Origin: Leptolyngbya sp. SIO4C5
Lineage (GTDB): Bacteria; Cyanobacteriota; Cyanobacteriia; Phormidesmidales; Phormidesmidaceae
Direction: 5' to 3'
Length of the DNA stretch: 6,605 bases
Assembly: GCA_010671965.1 (NCBI GenBank)
Contig: JAAHIC010000258.1
Coordinates: 1-6,605 of the forward strand
This document shows, one piece after another, positions 6,424-6,605 of this stretch. The notes below the pieces were generated by a model. That model was not told the DNA's origin. It worked only from the letters and a program-made list of their open reading frames with translations, and made no database searches. Position numbers and translations under genes: made by a program. The stretch's first letter is position 1. Each line of letters starts with the position of its first letter.

Positions 6424-6605
6424 TTATTCAGCCCACTGCAGTGGCAGTTCAACCGTAAAGGTTGTTCCTTGATCTGGGACGGACTGCACCGCAATTCGCC
6501 CCTGTAGAAGTTCAACCACCTGAGCCACAATCGCTAGCCCCAGTCCTGTGCTATCGGGCAGCCTCAGGGCATAATCACCCCGATAATATGGCTCAAAGAT
6601 GCGGA
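6424..6605 (-). CDS. Sensor histidine kinase, C-terminal ATP-binding end only (partial)
   Basis: Reading the minus strand from the window edge gives 59 residues ending at a TAA (6424-6426); the start and most of the gene lie to the right. The visible part is the end of the HATPase_c domain of a two-component sensor kinase, which autophosphorylates on His and passes the phosphate to a response regulator. The F box reads RIFEPYYRG (1-9). The G2 box reads STGLGLAIV (18-26), followed by the family ending V-V-E-L-L-Q-G-R-I (29-37) and Q-G-T-T-F-T-V-E-L-P (45-54). The RGDYALRLPDSTGLGLA stretch is a form common in cyanobacterial kinases. The sensor input, phosphorylated His and N box are outside the window, so the stimulus is unknown. 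The receiver protein at 3133-4842 lacks a phosphorylatable Asp and is not an obvious partner. Confidence 0.9.
   Translation of the reverse strand, partial: RIFEPYYRGDYALRLPDSTGLGLAIVAQVVELLQGRIAVQSVPDQGTTFTVELPLQWAE

Noticed and set aside
3098..6443. Same palindrome CACTGCAGTG at 3098-3107 and 6434-6443 as a possible shared operator
   Set aside because: The second copy lies in the last codons of the histidine kinase, CTGCAG is frequent here through Leu-Gln codons, and two copies of a 10-mer are not significant.

Overview
The window is ordinary-looking chromosomal DNA from a cyanobacterium. Three things show this. The octamer GCGATCGC (HIP1) occurs 14 times in 6.6 kb, where about 0.1 is expected by chance. 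There is a full-length ycf3 gene for photosystem I assembly. The other genes (a pfkB kinase, aroA, gatC, a response-regulator protein with GGDEF and EAL domains) read as cyanobacterial versions of their families. The exact genus cannot be read from the sequence. There are no rRNA or tRNA genes, CRISPR arrays, insertion sequences or phage genes.

Layout, left to right. (1) 1-947, +: a PfkB-family, fructokinase-like sugar kinase whose first residues lie outside the window. (2) 1101-1493, +: a small DUF4174 protein. (3) 1549-2901, +: aroA, EPSP synthase, with all four sequence motifs of the class II enzymes. (4) 2902-3132: a 231-base non-coding gap with several small palindromes. (5) 3133-4842, +: a three-domain signalling protein, receiver-GGDEF-EAL. 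(6) 4963-5409, +: a 148-residue protein with an acyl-carrier-like pattern but no serine where the prosthetic group would attach. (7) 5522-6043, +: ycf3. (8) 6124-6417, +: gatC. (9) 6424-6605, -: the C-terminal ATP-binding end of a sensor histidine kinase, which converges on gatC with only 6 bases between the stop codons.

The genes do not form one pathway. They cover sugar phosphorylation, the shikimate pathway, cyclic-di-GMP signalling, photosystem I assembly and Gln-tRNA formation. All complete genes lie on the + strand with gaps of 55 to 231 bases, so several separate transcription units are more likely than a single operon.

The most interesting item is the 3133-4842 protein. Its receiver has Ala where the phosphorylated Asp should be, and its GGDEF motif reads TGNQF with a metal-binding Asp also missing. 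Its EAL domain keeps every catalytic residue I can check. It therefore looks like a cyclic-di-GMP phosphodiesterase carrying two degenerate, probably sensory or structural, domains. I found no convincing new multi-gene system.
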